A DNA stretch of 64,000 nucleotides. It comes from Flavobacterium tagetis. GTDB lineage: Bacteria; Bacteroidota; Bacteroidia; Flavobacteriales; Flavobacteriaceae. Below the pieces are notes generated by a model. The model was given only the letters and a program-made list of their open reading frames with translations, made no database searches and was not told the origin of the DNA. The stretch is from contig NZ_JAERSF010000001.1 of assembly GCF_016735615.1 (NCBI RefSeq), positions 186,001 through 250,000 of the forward strand, written 5' to 3'. The number at the start of each line of letters is the position of its first letter. The stretch's first letter is position 1. A program made the translations under genes and the position numbers. Shown in pieces: positions 26,645 to 35,795 of this stretch.

Positions 26645-28039
26645 TTACTTTTTTCTGTTTCCTGTAACTTGAGTACCCATGTAATCTTGTACAGTTCTGA
26701 ATCCGATGTAACTTCTAGCAGAATCAGCATATTCGTGGTCACGAGTGCTTACCTGTAGGAAATAAGCAACATCTTTCCAAGAACCTCCACGAACTACTTT
26801 TCTTTGATTTTTACCATCGATAACGTTTGGATTCATTGTTGATACATACTCGTAAGCGTTTGGATTATAAGCTGAATCTGTCCACTCAGAAACGTTTCCT
26901 GCCATATTGTATAATCCGTAACCATTCACATCGTATGATTTAGCTTCAACTGTATAAAGAGCTTCGTCAGCAGCATAATCTCCTCTACTTGGTTTGAAGT
27001 TTGCTAAGAAACAACCTCTATCACTCTTAGTGTAAGGACCTCCCCATGGGTAAGTTGCAGACTCCAGACCTCCTCTAGCAGCATACTCCCATTCCGCCTC
27101 AGTAGGTAATCTGAAAGCATTTACTAAGTCACGTCCTTTTTTCTTAGATTTAATGTAGCTGTTTTTGTTTAAAGTTCTCCATGCACAGAATGCTTTAGCT
27201 TGTTTCCAAGTTACACCAACTACTGGATAATCTCCGTAAGCCTTATGCCAGAAATAATCATTATGCATTGGCTCATTATATGAATAAGCAAAATCTTTAA
27301 TCCAAACTGCAGTATCAGGATAAACATTTACCTGCTCAGTTTTTACGAAGTCGCTTCTTTTTCCAACTTTTGCTTTTGCAGCAGCTTGAATATCCATCCA
27401 AGAATAACGGAATTTTAATTTATTTACATCAATTGTTCTTAAACCATTATATGATTCTTCAATTGGCAAATACATAGAATCCATTACTTCAGCGTAATAC
27501 TCATCTGGATATGCTTTAGTATCTTTAATTAACTTAACTTTTCTGTTTAATTTTCTTCCAGCATACGGATCATCTTTTGTACCAACACTATAGTAGTTAT
27601 CGTACATATATTTATCATAAGCCGTCATTTTTTCTGGATCAGAATCGTTAAAAGCGTAGTCAGCAATGCTTCCTGCTTTTTTACCTTTTCCATCAGTAGC
27701 TTTTTGCCCTGTTTCGTCTGCTAAAATTGCTAAACGAACTCTCATTGTAGAGTCTTTTACCCACTCCACAAATTGACGATACTCACTATTTGTAATCTCA
27801 GTTTCATCCATGTAAAATGAACGAACAGTTACAGTTTTAGTTGGAGCATCTTCTACGTTAGCTAAATCAGCATCTGATTTACCCATAATAAAAGATCCAC
27901 CCGGAACTAATGTCATTCCATAAGGCTTCTCAGGATGCCATTTCCCTCCAGTAACACCGACTAATTCACCTTTGTCACCAGACTTACCACAGCCGATTAC
28001 TAGTGTTAACATTGCTGCAAATGCAATAAACTTCTTCAT
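26645..28039 (-). CDS. gldK: Gliding/T9SS lipoprotein GldK
   Basis: A 464-residue lipoprotein: the signal ends LVIGC, where Cys17 is the lipidated residue. The rest is a formylglycine-generating-enzyme-like (FGE-sulfatase) fold: MTLVPGGSFIMG, TNSEYRQFV, LPTEAEWEYAARGG, and ending RGGSWKDVA and IGFRTV. GldK/PorK lines the periplasmic face of the outer membrane and forms rings with GldN. It is the first gene of the gld operon. The gap to the ureohydrolase-fold gene is 262 bases with no further gene. Confidence 0.96.
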   Translation of the reverse strand: MKKFIAFAAMLTLVIGCGKSGDKGELVGVTGGKWHPEKPYGMTLVPGGSFIMGKSDADLANVEDAPTKTVTVRSFYMDETEITNSEYRQFVEWVKDSTMRVRLAILADETGQKATDGKGKKAGSIADYAFNDSDPEKMTAYDKYMYDNYYSVGTKDDPYAGRKLNRKVKLIKDTKAYPDEYYAEVMDSMYLPIEESYNGLRTIDVNKLKFRYSWMDIQAAAKAKVGKRSDFVKTEQVNVYPDTAVWIKDFAYSYNEPMHNDYFWHKAYGDYPVVGVTWKQAKAFCAWRTLNKNSYIKSKKKGRDLVNAFRLPTEAEWEYAARGGLESATYPWGGPYTKSDRGCFLANFKPSRGDYAADEALYTVEAKSYDVNGYGLYNMAGNVSEWTDSAYNPNAYEYVSTMNPNVIDGKNQRKVVRGGSWKDVAYFLQVSTRDHEYADSARSYIGFRTVQDYMGTQVTGNRKK

Positions 28040-28301
28040 ATAAATTTGGGATTATCTATTCATTATTAAAAGTCCGTAAACGTATTTATTATTTATCTAA
28101 AAAACAATACTACTTGCGAATTTATTTTATCGTTCAAAAATAATGTTAAATAAAATAAAAAAAAAATATTTTATCGACAAACTGTAGCAAAAAATCGATG
28201 TAAAACGTTAATTTTTATATTATATAAATATTTTCTTACTAATTTATTTTAACCCTTTTAAACAGGTTTTAAAAACTTAAGAATTCACTTAATTTTTTGA
28301 T

Positions 28302-29453
28302 CTATAAAGCATTTTTTCGTTGTGCTTTCCACCATCTTTCCGGCAATTCTTGATTGCAAGCCGACAAATATTCGTCGTAAGAACATGGTAATAACGTATT
28401 TCTTTTCAATTTATTGCTGCCGTTTGATTCAAATGGAATTTCTATCCACCAACGGTCAGTTTTATCACTTTTATAGAATATCAATTCTTCATCATCTAGC
28501 GGAACAATATACTTCAAATAGTTTGCTCGGCTTCCAAATGGATATTCTTTTGAACGATAATGATACCCCTCAATAAAATACCATACAATCTGAGCAATAA
28601 TAACCGATTCGGCTAATGTGCTATTATGATTAAATACCCCAAAAGAAGAAACTTTATCGCTAATACCAGCATATCTAGCTAAAGCACAAACCTCTTTTCC
28701 ATTAAATCCGTTTGGCTCAAAAGTAACCATATTTCCTGAAGCAGAAGACTTTACAGAATTCAAATCTATACTAACCAAGTCTGCATCTCTAAAAACAGGC
28801 TCAGCCAAAGTAATTTTATTAGAAATTTCGCCTAATCGATAAGCATCAAAAAACAGCTTCTGGATCAAATCGATTTCTTCTTGCGAATTGTAATAAGTCT
28901 GATATCCTATATTACAGTAGTTAAAAAGGTTATTTGGCTCGTCTATAATAATCTTTGTTAAGTATGAATTAGCAGAAACTGACTCATTTTCCTTACCAAA
29001 ATCAAATTTATTATCTACTGCAACCAAATTTACCATCTGCTCCAAATCATCATAAGCGCGATACAAAGCATAGGTCAAATCCTGAGAACCTCCCAGAACT
29101 ATAGGAATGACTTTATTCTTAATTAATGTAGCCGTAACTTTCTTTAATGCATAATAAGTATCTTCTACTGAATCGCCCGCAAGAATATCACCTAGGTCTG
29201 CAATGGAAGCATCCCAGTTACCAGGAAACATACTATAAAGCTTTTTACGCGTAGCAGAAAGATTAACTTCGTTAATCATATTAATGTTGGTACGGTCTTC
29301 TAAAACACCAATTATAGCAATATTAATCTGCGCAATATCAGGAAACTGATCTTGGGTATGAAAGACAACTTTGCTTCCAAGCTCTTGTGAAGACAGTGCG
29401 CCGACGAATTTTACAATTCCGTCATTAACTGGTTCTAGAAAATCAAATTCCAT
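28302..29453 (-). CDS. Ureohydrolase-fold protein lacking metal ligands
   Basis: A 383-residue protein of the arginase/formimidoylglutamase fold. The three metal-binding motifs are in place but changed: GGxH is GGSQ (Gln124), DAHxD is DNKFD (147-151, His replaced by Lys149), and DxD is DLN (230-232, second Asp replaced by Asn). Three of six ligands are lost, so a manganese hydrolase reaction is improbable. Genomic tools often call such proteins formimidoylglutamase. The position between topA and gldK on the same strand suggests a retained structural or binding role, perhaps linked to type IX secretion, but that is inference. Confidence 0.8.
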   Translation of the reverse strand: MEFDFLEPVNDGIVKFVGALSSQELGSKVVFHTQDQFPDIAQINIAIIGVLEDRTNINMINEVNLSATRKKLYSMFPGNWDASIADLGDILAGDSVEDTYYALKKVTATLIKNKVIPIVLGGSQDLTYALYRAYDDLEQMVNLVAVDNKFDFGKENESVSANSYLTKIIIDEPNNLFNYCNIGYQTYYNSQEEIDLIQKLFFDAYRLGEISNKITLAEPVFRDADLVSIDLNSVKSSASGNMVTFEPNGFNGKEVCALARYAGISDKVSSFGVFNHNSTLAESVIIAQIVWYFIEGYHYRSKEYPFGSRANYLKYIVPLDDEELIFYKSDKTDRWWIEIPFESNGSNKLKRNTLLPCSYDEYLSACNQELPERWWKAQRKNAL

Positions 29454-29459
29454 TTATAC

Positions 29460-31976
29460 TTATTTCTTTTTAGCAGCCGTTTTTTTAGCTGGAGCTTTTT
29501 TAGCCGTTGTTGTTTTTTTAGCAGCCGTTTTCTTTGCTGGTGTTTTTGCCGCGATCATTTCTTGAACTTGAGCCAATGTTAATTTTGTTGCATCAACATC
29601 TTTACTCAATTCAATTTTGATTTTTCCTTTTAGAATTACAGAACGTCCCCAACGAGCTTTTTCTACTACAATTCCTTCTTCTTCCCAGTTATGAATAACT
29701 TTGTCAATATTTTTCTGAAGTTTTTCTTCAATCAGTTCTTCAACATCAGATTGAGAAAGGTTATCAAAATTGTATTTTTTGTTTACGTTTATAAAAAGTC
29801 CGTTCCATTTAATGAATGGTCCAAAACGTCCCACTCCTTTTTGAACAGCTTCTCCTTTGTAAACTGCAATTGGCGCATCAGCAAGTGCTTTTTCGTCAAT
29901 TAATTCCTGAGCTCTTTCTTTCGAAACATTAAGCGGATCTTCTCCTCTTGGCAATGAAATAAAAACACTTCCGTGACGAACATAAGGTCCGTAACGTCCA
30001 TTATTTACTTCAACTTCTTCTCCTTTATATTCTCCTAAACTTTTTGGAAGCAAGAATAAATTCAAAGCTTCTTCAAGTGTAATGTTTCCAATATTTTGAT
30101 CAGCCATTAAGCTGGCAAACTTTTTATCTTCATCGTCTGCTTCTCCAATTTGAGCCATTGGTCCAAATTTTCCTAAACGAACAGAAACTTGTCTTCCGTC
30201 AGCATCTTTTCCTAAGATTCTTTCTCCACTTTCACGTTCTGCATTTGCCTCAACCTCTTTTACATTTGGATGAAACTGATTGTAGAAATCTTGCATCATT
30301 TTTGCCCAGTCAATATTTCCTTCGGCAATTTCGTCGAAATCCTGCTCTACTTTTGCAGTGAAATTGTAATCTAAAATGTTTCCGAAATTCTTTACCAAGA
30401 AATCAGTTACAATTGTCCCGATATCTGTTGGAACTAATTTTCCTTTATCAGAACCTGTATTTTCTTTTAACACTTTTTCGCCAACTTTACTGTTTTGCAA
30501 AGTAAGCTGTGTATAATTACGTTCTACACCTTCAAGAGTTCCTTTTTCAACATAATTTCTATTGATAATTGTAGAAATAGTCGGTGCATATGTAGATGGA
30601 CGCCCAATTCCAAGTTCCTCTAGTTTTTTAACCAAAGATGCCTCTGTGTAACGTGCAGGCGGTCTTGAATATCGTTCTGTGGCTGTAATATAGTTATTAG
30701 CCAGTTTTTCGTTTACTTTTAAAGCCGGAAGCATACCTTCTTGCTCTTCCTCGTCGTCATCATGTCCTTCTAAGTATACTTTTAAGAAACCTTCAAAAAG
30801 CAATACTTCTCCTGAAGCTGTAAAAATTTCATCATGATTATCTGCTTCAATTTTTACGTTTGTTCTTTCCAACTGCGCATCACTCATCTGAGATGCCAAA
30901 GTTCTTTTCCAGATCAAATCGTATAAACGAGCTTGGTCACGGTCGATATTTACGGTGTGACGAGACATATCTGTTGGACGAATTGCTTCGTGCGCTTCTT
31001 GAGCTCCTTTGTTCTTATTTGCAAAAACTCTCGGCTTAGAGAATTCTTTTCCGTAAGATTTGATAATTTCTGCCTGTGCAGCATCCATCGCTTCCTTAGA
31101 AAGGTTCACAGAGTCGGTTCTCATATAAGTGATAAGTCCCGCTTCGTATAAGCGCTGTGCTAACTGCATGGTGATTCCAACTGGCAAATATAATTTTCTT
31201 GCTGCTTCCTGCTGTAACGTAGAAGTTGTAAAAGGTGCTGTTGGAGATTTTTTGGTAGGTTTAGTTTCTAAATCGGCTACCTTATATTTAGAACCGATAT
31301 TTTGATTTAAGAAATCTTCGGCTTCTTTTTTAGTATTAAAGTTTTTCGGAAGTTTTGCTTTGAAAGCTTTTCCTGCTTCGTTTACAAATTCTGCAACAAT
31401 TGAATATGTTGCAACTGCATTAAAACTTTGTATTTCGCGTTCTCTCTCTACAATCAAACGTACAGAAACCGACTGTACACGACCTGCTGAAAGTCCGCCT
31501 TTGATTTTTCTCCATAAAACAGGAGATAATTCATAACCTACTAAACGATCCAGCACACGACGTGCTTGTTGCGCATTTACTAAGTTATAATCAATTTCTC
31601 TTGGATTATCAATTGCTTTAAGAATTGCAGATTTTGTAATCTCGTGAAAAACAATACGTTTGGTTTTTTTTGTGTCTAACTTTAATTCTTCCGCCAAGTG
31701 CCATGAAATAGCCTCTCCCTCGCGGTCCTCATCGGATGCTAACCAAACCGTTTCGGCATTCTTAGAAAGTGATTTAAGTTTCGTTACCAAGGCTTTTTTA
31801 TCCGGAGAAACTTCATATTTTGGTTTAAAACCATTTTCTACATCTACTCCTATTTCCTTTGATGGTAAGTCTGCTATGTGACCATAACTTGACTCCACCT
31901 GAAAATCACTCCCGAGGAATTTCTCGATCGTTTTCGCCTTTGCAGGTGACTCCACTATTACTAAATTCTTTGCCAT
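29460..31976 (-). CDS. topA: DNA topoisomerase I (type IA)
   Basis: An 838-residue enzyme starting MAKNLVIVESPAKAK; the open frame extends seven codons further, but this is the family start. The TOPRIM domain holds ESPAKAKTIEKFLG and ASDEDREGEAISWH; the active-site Tyr lies in ITYMRTDSV. C-terminal zinc-finger-like and winged repeats follow (FGPMAQIG, YGPYVRHG, FGPFIKWNG), then a 30-residue Lys/Ala/Thr tail with repeated AKK and PAKK units, which should bind DNA. It relaxes negative supercoils by cutting one strand. It is 6 bases from the ureohydrolase-fold gene, so the two are likely co-transcribed. Confidence 0.96.
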   Translation of the reverse strand: MAKNLVIVESPAKAKTIEKFLGSDFQVESSYGHIADLPSKEIGVDVENGFKPKYEVSPDKKALVTKLKSLSKNAETVWLASDEDREGEAISWHLAEELKLDTKKTKRIVFHEITKSAILKAIDNPREIDYNLVNAQQARRVLDRLVGYELSPVLWRKIKGGLSAGRVQSVSVRLIVEREREIQSFNAVATYSIVAEFVNEAGKAFKAKLPKNFNTKKEAEDFLNQNIGSKYKVADLETKPTKKSPTAPFTTSTLQQEAARKLYLPVGITMQLAQRLYEAGLITYMRTDSVNLSKEAMDAAQAEIIKSYGKEFSKPRVFANKNKGAQEAHEAIRPTDMSRHTVNIDRDQARLYDLIWKRTLASQMSDAQLERTNVKIEADNHDEIFTASGEVLLFEGFLKVYLEGHDDDEEEQEGMLPALKVNEKLANNYITATERYSRPPARYTEASLVKKLEELGIGRPSTYAPTISTIINRNYVEKGTLEGVERNYTQLTLQNSKVGEKVLKENTGSDKGKLVPTDIGTIVTDFLVKNFGNILDYNFTAKVEQDFDEIAEGNIDWAKMMQDFYNQFHPNVKEVEANAERESGERILGKDADGRQVSVRLGKFGPMAQIGEADDEDKKFASLMADQNIGNITLEEALNLFLLPKSLGEYKGEEVEVNNGRYGPYVRHGSVFISLPRGEDPLNVSKERAQELIDEKALADAPIAVYKGEAVQKGVGRFGPFIKWNGLFINVNKKYNFDNLSQSDVEELIEEKLQKNIDKVIHNWEEEGIVVEKARWGRSVILKGKIKIELSKDVDATKLTLAQVQEMIAAKTPAKKTAAKKTTTAKKAPAKKTAAKKK

Positions 31977-32160
31977 TGCTCTATTTTTCTGCAACAAAAG
32001 TATTTATTTTTTTTAAATATTAACCTTACGAATGCATTTTTGAAGTATTTTGATATTATGAAACTTAAAATTGCAGATTTATCTGTAATAATCTCGATAA
32101 TATATATAGGTATAACTTTTAGTGATTTCTGACCGAGAAATGTGCTTTTTGAAACCATAA

Positions 32161-32312
32161 TTCCTAGCCCAGATTGAAACGGATTGCCCGGAGTAAAAAA
32201 AGCAAAAGTTTCTTGTTGGAAAAAAGCGACCAACGGAAGCTCTTTTTGCAACATTAGAAACTTTGCTTTTTTTATGAGGACAAGTAGTGGAAAGCTGGAA
32301 ATAGCTTCTAAA
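32161..32312 (+). repeat. Structured intergenic element between topA and miaB
   Basis: A GC-richer block begins TAGCCCAGATTGAAACGG and ends AGTGGAAAGCTGGAAATAGC. Inside, TAAAAAAAGCAAA(A)GTTTCT (32194-32213) pairs with AGAAACTTTGCTTTTTTTA (32256-32274), around GCGACCAACGGAAGC. From memory, blocks with these ends and this centre recur in Flavobacterium genomes, so I treat it as a dispersed element. The rest of the 31977-32472 gap holds the divergent promoters and no supported gene. Confidence 0.55.
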
Positions 32313-32422
32313 TAATTATGAATTGTTAATTGTTAATTTCTCTTATATTTTTCCTGACTAAAGTCTGCAAATGAATCCTCTATCAATAATTCTCAAAACA
32401 TTGTTAATTCTTTATCTGACAT

Positions 32423-32455
32423 CTTGTCATATTCGTTTCAATTACGCTATCTTTG
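32423..32455 (+). promoter_or_regulatory. Promoter of miaB
   Basis: CTTG at 32423-32426 and TATCTTTG at 32448-32455, spaced by 21 bases, 18 bases before the ATG of miaB. Confidence 0.65.
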
Positions 32456-32472
32456 CACTTTGAATTTTTACA

Positions 32473-33918
32473 ATGGAAAAGATTATTGAAGAAAGCAAAC
32501 AGGGCGAAAGTCTTGTTTTGGAAAATAAACCTGAGAATACTAAAAAACTATTTATAGAAAGTTACGGCTGTGCGATGAATTTTTCGGACAGTGAAGTCGT
32601 GGCTTCCATTTTGTCTGACGGAGGATATAACACAACTTCAGTTCTTGAAGAAGCTGATTTGGTTTTGGTAAACACCTGTTCTATTCGTGACAAAGCTGAA
32701 CAAACAATTCGTAAGCGTTTAGAGAAATACAACGCAGTAAAACGTACGAATCCGAAAATGAAAGTGGGTGTTTTGGGCTGTATGGCTGAGCGTTTGAAAA
32801 GTCAGTTTTTGGAAGAAGAGAAAATAGTTGATCTTGTTGTTGGTCCTGATGCTTACAAAGATCTTCCGAATTTATTGGCAGAAGTTGAAGAAGGACGTGA
32901 CGCCATTAATGTAATTTTATCAAAAGAAGAAACTTACGGAGATATTTCGCCAGTTCGTTTAATGAGTAACGGAATCACAGCTTTGGTTTCAATTACTCGC
33001 GGTTGCGATAACATGTGTACGTTCTGTGTTGTGCCTTTTACGAGAGGACGTGAGCGTAGCCGTGAACCTCAAAGTATCATGAATGAAATTCAGGATTTAT
33101 GGAATAATGGCTATAAGGAAGTTACACTTTTAGGTCAAAACGTTGACAGCTATCTTTGGTACGGTGGTGGTTTGAAAAAAGATTTTGTAAACGCTTCTGA
33201 AATGCAAAAAGCAACTGCAGTAGATTTCGATCAATTGCTTGAAATGGTTGCTGCTGGTTTTCCCAAAATGCGTATTCGATTTTCGACTTCAAATCCGCAG
33301 GATATGCATGAGAGTATTTTACATGTTATTGCGAAATATTCAAACATTTGTAAACATATTCACTTGCCAGTTCAGTCTGGAAGTAACCGAATTTTGAAAG
33401 AAATGAATCGTCTGCATTCTCGTGAAGAATACATGGCTTTGATTGACAAAATTAGAGCTATTGTTCCAGATGCTTCGATTTCACAAGATATGATTGCTGG
33501 TTTCCCAACCGAAACTGAAGAAGATCATCAAGATACAATGAGCTTAATGGAATATGTAAAATATAATTTTGGTTATATGTATTCGTATTCTGAACGTCCT
33601 GGAACTTTGGCTGGAAGAAAAATGAAGGATGATGTTGAAGAAGAGACCAAAGCCAGAAGATTGCAAGAAATTGTCGATTTACAGCAAAAGCACGCTTGGT
33701 TTAGAAGTGAGGAATTTGTTGGTAAAACAGTTGAAGTTTTAGTAGAAAAAGTTTCTAAGAAGTCTAAAGACGAATTCTCTGGAAGAAACTCGCAAAGCAT
33801 AACGGTAGTTTTTCCAAAAGAGAATTATAAAATTGGAGATTTCGTAAACGTAAAAATTACAAGCTGTACAAGTGGAACTTTAAAAGGTGAAGCGGTTGGG
33901 CTTAGCAGCATGAATTAA
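32473..33918 (+). CDS. miaB: tRNA 2-methylthioadenosine synthase MiaB
   Basis: A 481-residue methylthiotransferase. The N-terminal domain begins ESYGCAMNFSDSE, with Cys residues for the auxiliary cluster (GCAMN, NTCSIRD, LGCMAE). The radical SAM motif is RGCDNMCTFCVVPF. A TRAM domain closes the protein (about residues 415-478). MiaB adds the 2-methylthio group to isopentenyl-A37 of tRNAs reading UNN codons. It is followed by a GxxExxY gene that interrupts the usual junction with the sigma-54 activator gene. Confidence 0.96.
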   Translation: MEKIIEESKQGESLVLENKPENTKKLFIESYGCAMNFSDSEVVASILSDGGYNTTSVLEEADLVLVNTCSIRDKAEQTIRKRLEKYNAVKRTNPKMKVGVLGCMAERLKSQFLEEEKIVDLVVGPDAYKDLPNLLAEVEEGRDAINVILSKEETYGDISPVRLMSNGITALVSITRGCDNMCTFCVVPFTRGRERSREPQSIMNEIQDLWNNGYKEVTLLGQNVDSYLWYGGGLKKDFVNASEMQKATAVDFDQLLEMVAAGFPKMRIRFSTSNPQDMHESILHVIAKYSNICKHIHLPVQSGSNRILKEMNRLHSREEYMALIDKIRAIVPDASISQDMIAGFPTETEEDHQDTMSLMEYVKYNFGYMYSYSERPGTLAGRKMKDDVEEETKARRLQEIVDLQQKHAWFRSEEFVGKTVEVLVEKVSKKSKDEFSGRNSQSITVVFPKENYKIGDFVNVKITSCTSGTLKGEAVGLSSMN

Positions 33919-33925
33919 GTTTTTT

Positions 33926-33950
33926 TTTTGCCACAGATTAAAAGGATTAA
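33926..33950 (+). repeat. Left inverted repeat of the GxxExxY cassette
   Basis: A 25-bp sequence beginning TTTTGCCACAGATTAAAA. Its reverse complement is found at 34396-34420 with one mismatch. Confidence 0.85.
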
Positions 33951-34008
33951 AAAGATTTTTTTTTAATATTTTTCTTACTTTTAATTTTGTACCAAAATTA
34001 AAATACTT

Positions 34009-34380
34009 ATGCAACATTATAGAGAAAAAGATACTTACAAGATTATTGGAATCTGCATGGAAGTGCACCGAAATCTTGGCCCAGGATTATTAGAAGTCGT
34101 TTACAAAGATGCTTTAGAATTAGAGTTTAAAGAAAATAATATTCCTTTTGAAAGAGAAAAGGAATATTCAATTGAATATAAGGGAACTATTTTACCTCAT
34201 AAATTTTATGCAGATTTTATTATTGATGAAGACATTGTTTTAGAGGTAAAAGCAATTAAAGAATTTTCAAATGAACATATTGCTCAGATTTTAAATTACA
34301 TAAAACTATCAGACTCAGAAGTAGGATTGCTTGTAAATTTTCAAACAAAATCTCTACAATATAAAAGATATATTTTATAA
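34009..34380 (+). CDS. GxxExxY protein (PD-(D/E)XK-like)
   Basis: A 123-residue protein. The name motif is GLLEVVY (G-x-x-E-x-x-Y) in NLGPGLLEVVYKDAL. A nuclease-like core follows: FYADFIID then IVLEVKAIKEF, that is D...ExK as in PD-(D/E)XK enzymes, and AQILNYIKLS. No function has been shown for the family; mispredictions as metal transport proteins are common. It sits between two 25-bp inverted repeats and splits miaB from the sigma-54 activator gene, which points to insertion as a unit. Confidence 0.85.
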   Translation: MQHYREKDTYKIIGICMEVHRNLGPGLLEVVYKDALELEFKENNIPFEREKEYSIEYKGTILPHKFYADFIIDEDIVLEVKAIKEFSNEHIAQILNYIKLSDSEVGLLVNFQTKSLQYKRYIL

Positions 34381-34395
34381 TTTAGGTAATCTGTG

Positions 34396-34420
34396 TTAAT
34401 CATTTTAATCTGTGGCAAAA
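34396..34420 (-). repeat. Right inverted repeat of the GxxExxY cassette
   Basis: Reverse complement of 33926-33950 in 24 of 25 bases. The repeat stands 13 bases before the ATG of the sigma-54 activator gene. Confidence 0.85.
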
Positions 34421-34433
34421 GAAAAAAATATAC

Positions 34434-35693
34434 ATGGAAACAGTTCAAGCAATAAAACAGCGATTTGAGATTATTGGAAATGATCCGAAATTAAATCGTG
34501 CTATCGAAAAAGCCATTCAGGTTGCTCCAACTGATATTTCGGTTATGGTAACTGGGGAAAGTGGTGTTGGTAAAGAAAATATTCCTAGAATTATACATTC
34601 ACTTTCGCACAGAAAGCATGGAAAATATATTGCCGTAAACTGTGGCGCAATTCCAGAAGGAACTATTGACAGTGAACTTTTCGGACACGAAAAAGGAGCT
34701 TTTACAGGCGCAACAAGCACTCGTGAAGGTTATTTTGAAGTGGCAGACGGCGGAACAATCTTTCTTGACGAGGTTGGAGAATTACCATTAACAACTCAAG
34801 TAAGATTACTTCGTGTTTTAGAAAATGGTGAATTTATAAAAGTAGGTTCGTCTCAAGTTCAGAAAACCAATGTGAGAATTGTTGCGGCAACAAACGTGAA
34901 TTTATTTAATGCTATTGAAAAAGGTAAATTCCGTGAAGATTTATATTATCGTTTAAGTACTGTTGAAATTACTTTACCTCCTTTAAGAGAAAGAAACGAC
35001 GATATTCATTTGTTATTCAGAAAATTTGTAGCCGATTTTGCTCATAAATACAAAATGCCACCGCTAAGACTAGATGATGATGCTGTTCAGCTTTTACAAA
35101 AATTCAGATGGAGCGGAAATATTCGTCAGCTTCGAAATGTGGCAGAACAGATTTCTGTTTTAGAAACCAATCGTGATATTAGTCTTGCTACTTTACAATC
35201 TTACTTGCCAGCCGAAGGAAGCAATCTGCCTTCTGTTATTAACGACAGCAAAAAAGAAAGTGACTTTAGCACAGAAAGAGACATTTTGTACAAAGTGCTT
35301 TTTGACATGAGAAGCGACTTGAACGATTTGAAAAAACTGACTTTAGAATTGATGAAAAATGGAACTTCTAAAGTACAAGATATTAATCCGAATCTAATTC
35401 AGAAAATATACGGAAATCAGCAAAACGACAGCGAAATTGATTTTGAAGAAGAACCAAGAACAGCTGTTATGACAACGCCTTCTGTTCGAGAAGACAATTA
35501 TCAAATGCAGGATGACAATTACTTGTTTGCTGAAACTATCGAAGAAGAAGAAATTTTGCGTTTGGAACAAAAAGAAATCGAAATGATCAAAAAATCATTA
35601 GAAAAAAACAAAGGAAAACGTAAAGCAGCTGCAGATGAATTGGGTATTTCTGAAAGAACTTTATACCGTAAAATCAAACAATTCGATCTATAA
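34434..35693 (+). CDS. Sigma-54-dependent activator without receiver domain
   Basis: A 419-residue AAA+ regulator. The ATPase domain covers about residues 10-245: Walker A GESGVGKEN, the sigma-54 contact loop EKGAFTGATS, Walker B GGTIFLDEVGE. A Fis-type helix-turn-helix ends the protein (GKRKAAADELGISERTLYRKI). There is no N-terminal receiver or sensor domain, so control must come from another protein, a ligand at another site, or expression level. The family opens promoters of sigma-54 RNA polymerase. The next genes, lptE and the TPR gene, lie close behind on the same strand. Confidence 0.92.
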   Translation: METVQAIKQRFEIIGNDPKLNRAIEKAIQVAPTDISVMVTGESGVGKENIPRIIHSLSHRKHGKYIAVNCGAIPEGTIDSELFGHEKGAFTGATSTREGYFEVADGGTIFLDEVGELPLTTQVRLLRVLENGEFIKVGSSQVQKTNVRIVAATNVNLFNAIEKGKFREDLYYRLSTVEITLPPLRERNDDIHLLFRKFVADFAHKYKMPPLRLDDDAVQLLQKFRWSGNIRQLRNVAEQISVLETNRDISLATLQSYLPAEGSNLPSVINDSKKESDFSTERDILYKVLFDMRSDLNDLKKLTLELMKNGTSKVQDINPNLIQKIYGNQQNDSEIDFEEEPRTAVMTTPSVREDNYQMQDDNYLFAETIEEEEILRLEQKEIEMIKKSLEKNKGKRKAAADELGISERTLYRKIKQFDL

Positions 35694-35795
35694 AAATAAT
35701 TAAATTACAATTTCTAAATTCCAAATCCCAATCATTATATTTGACCACAATTGGAATTTGAAACTTTAAACATTGGATTTTTTCCAATATACATT

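Noticed and set aside
31961..32254. A 97-codon minus-strand open frame ahead of topA
   Set aside because: It overlaps the topA start and runs through the structured intergenic element; the sequence has no domain and looks like a by-product of that element.
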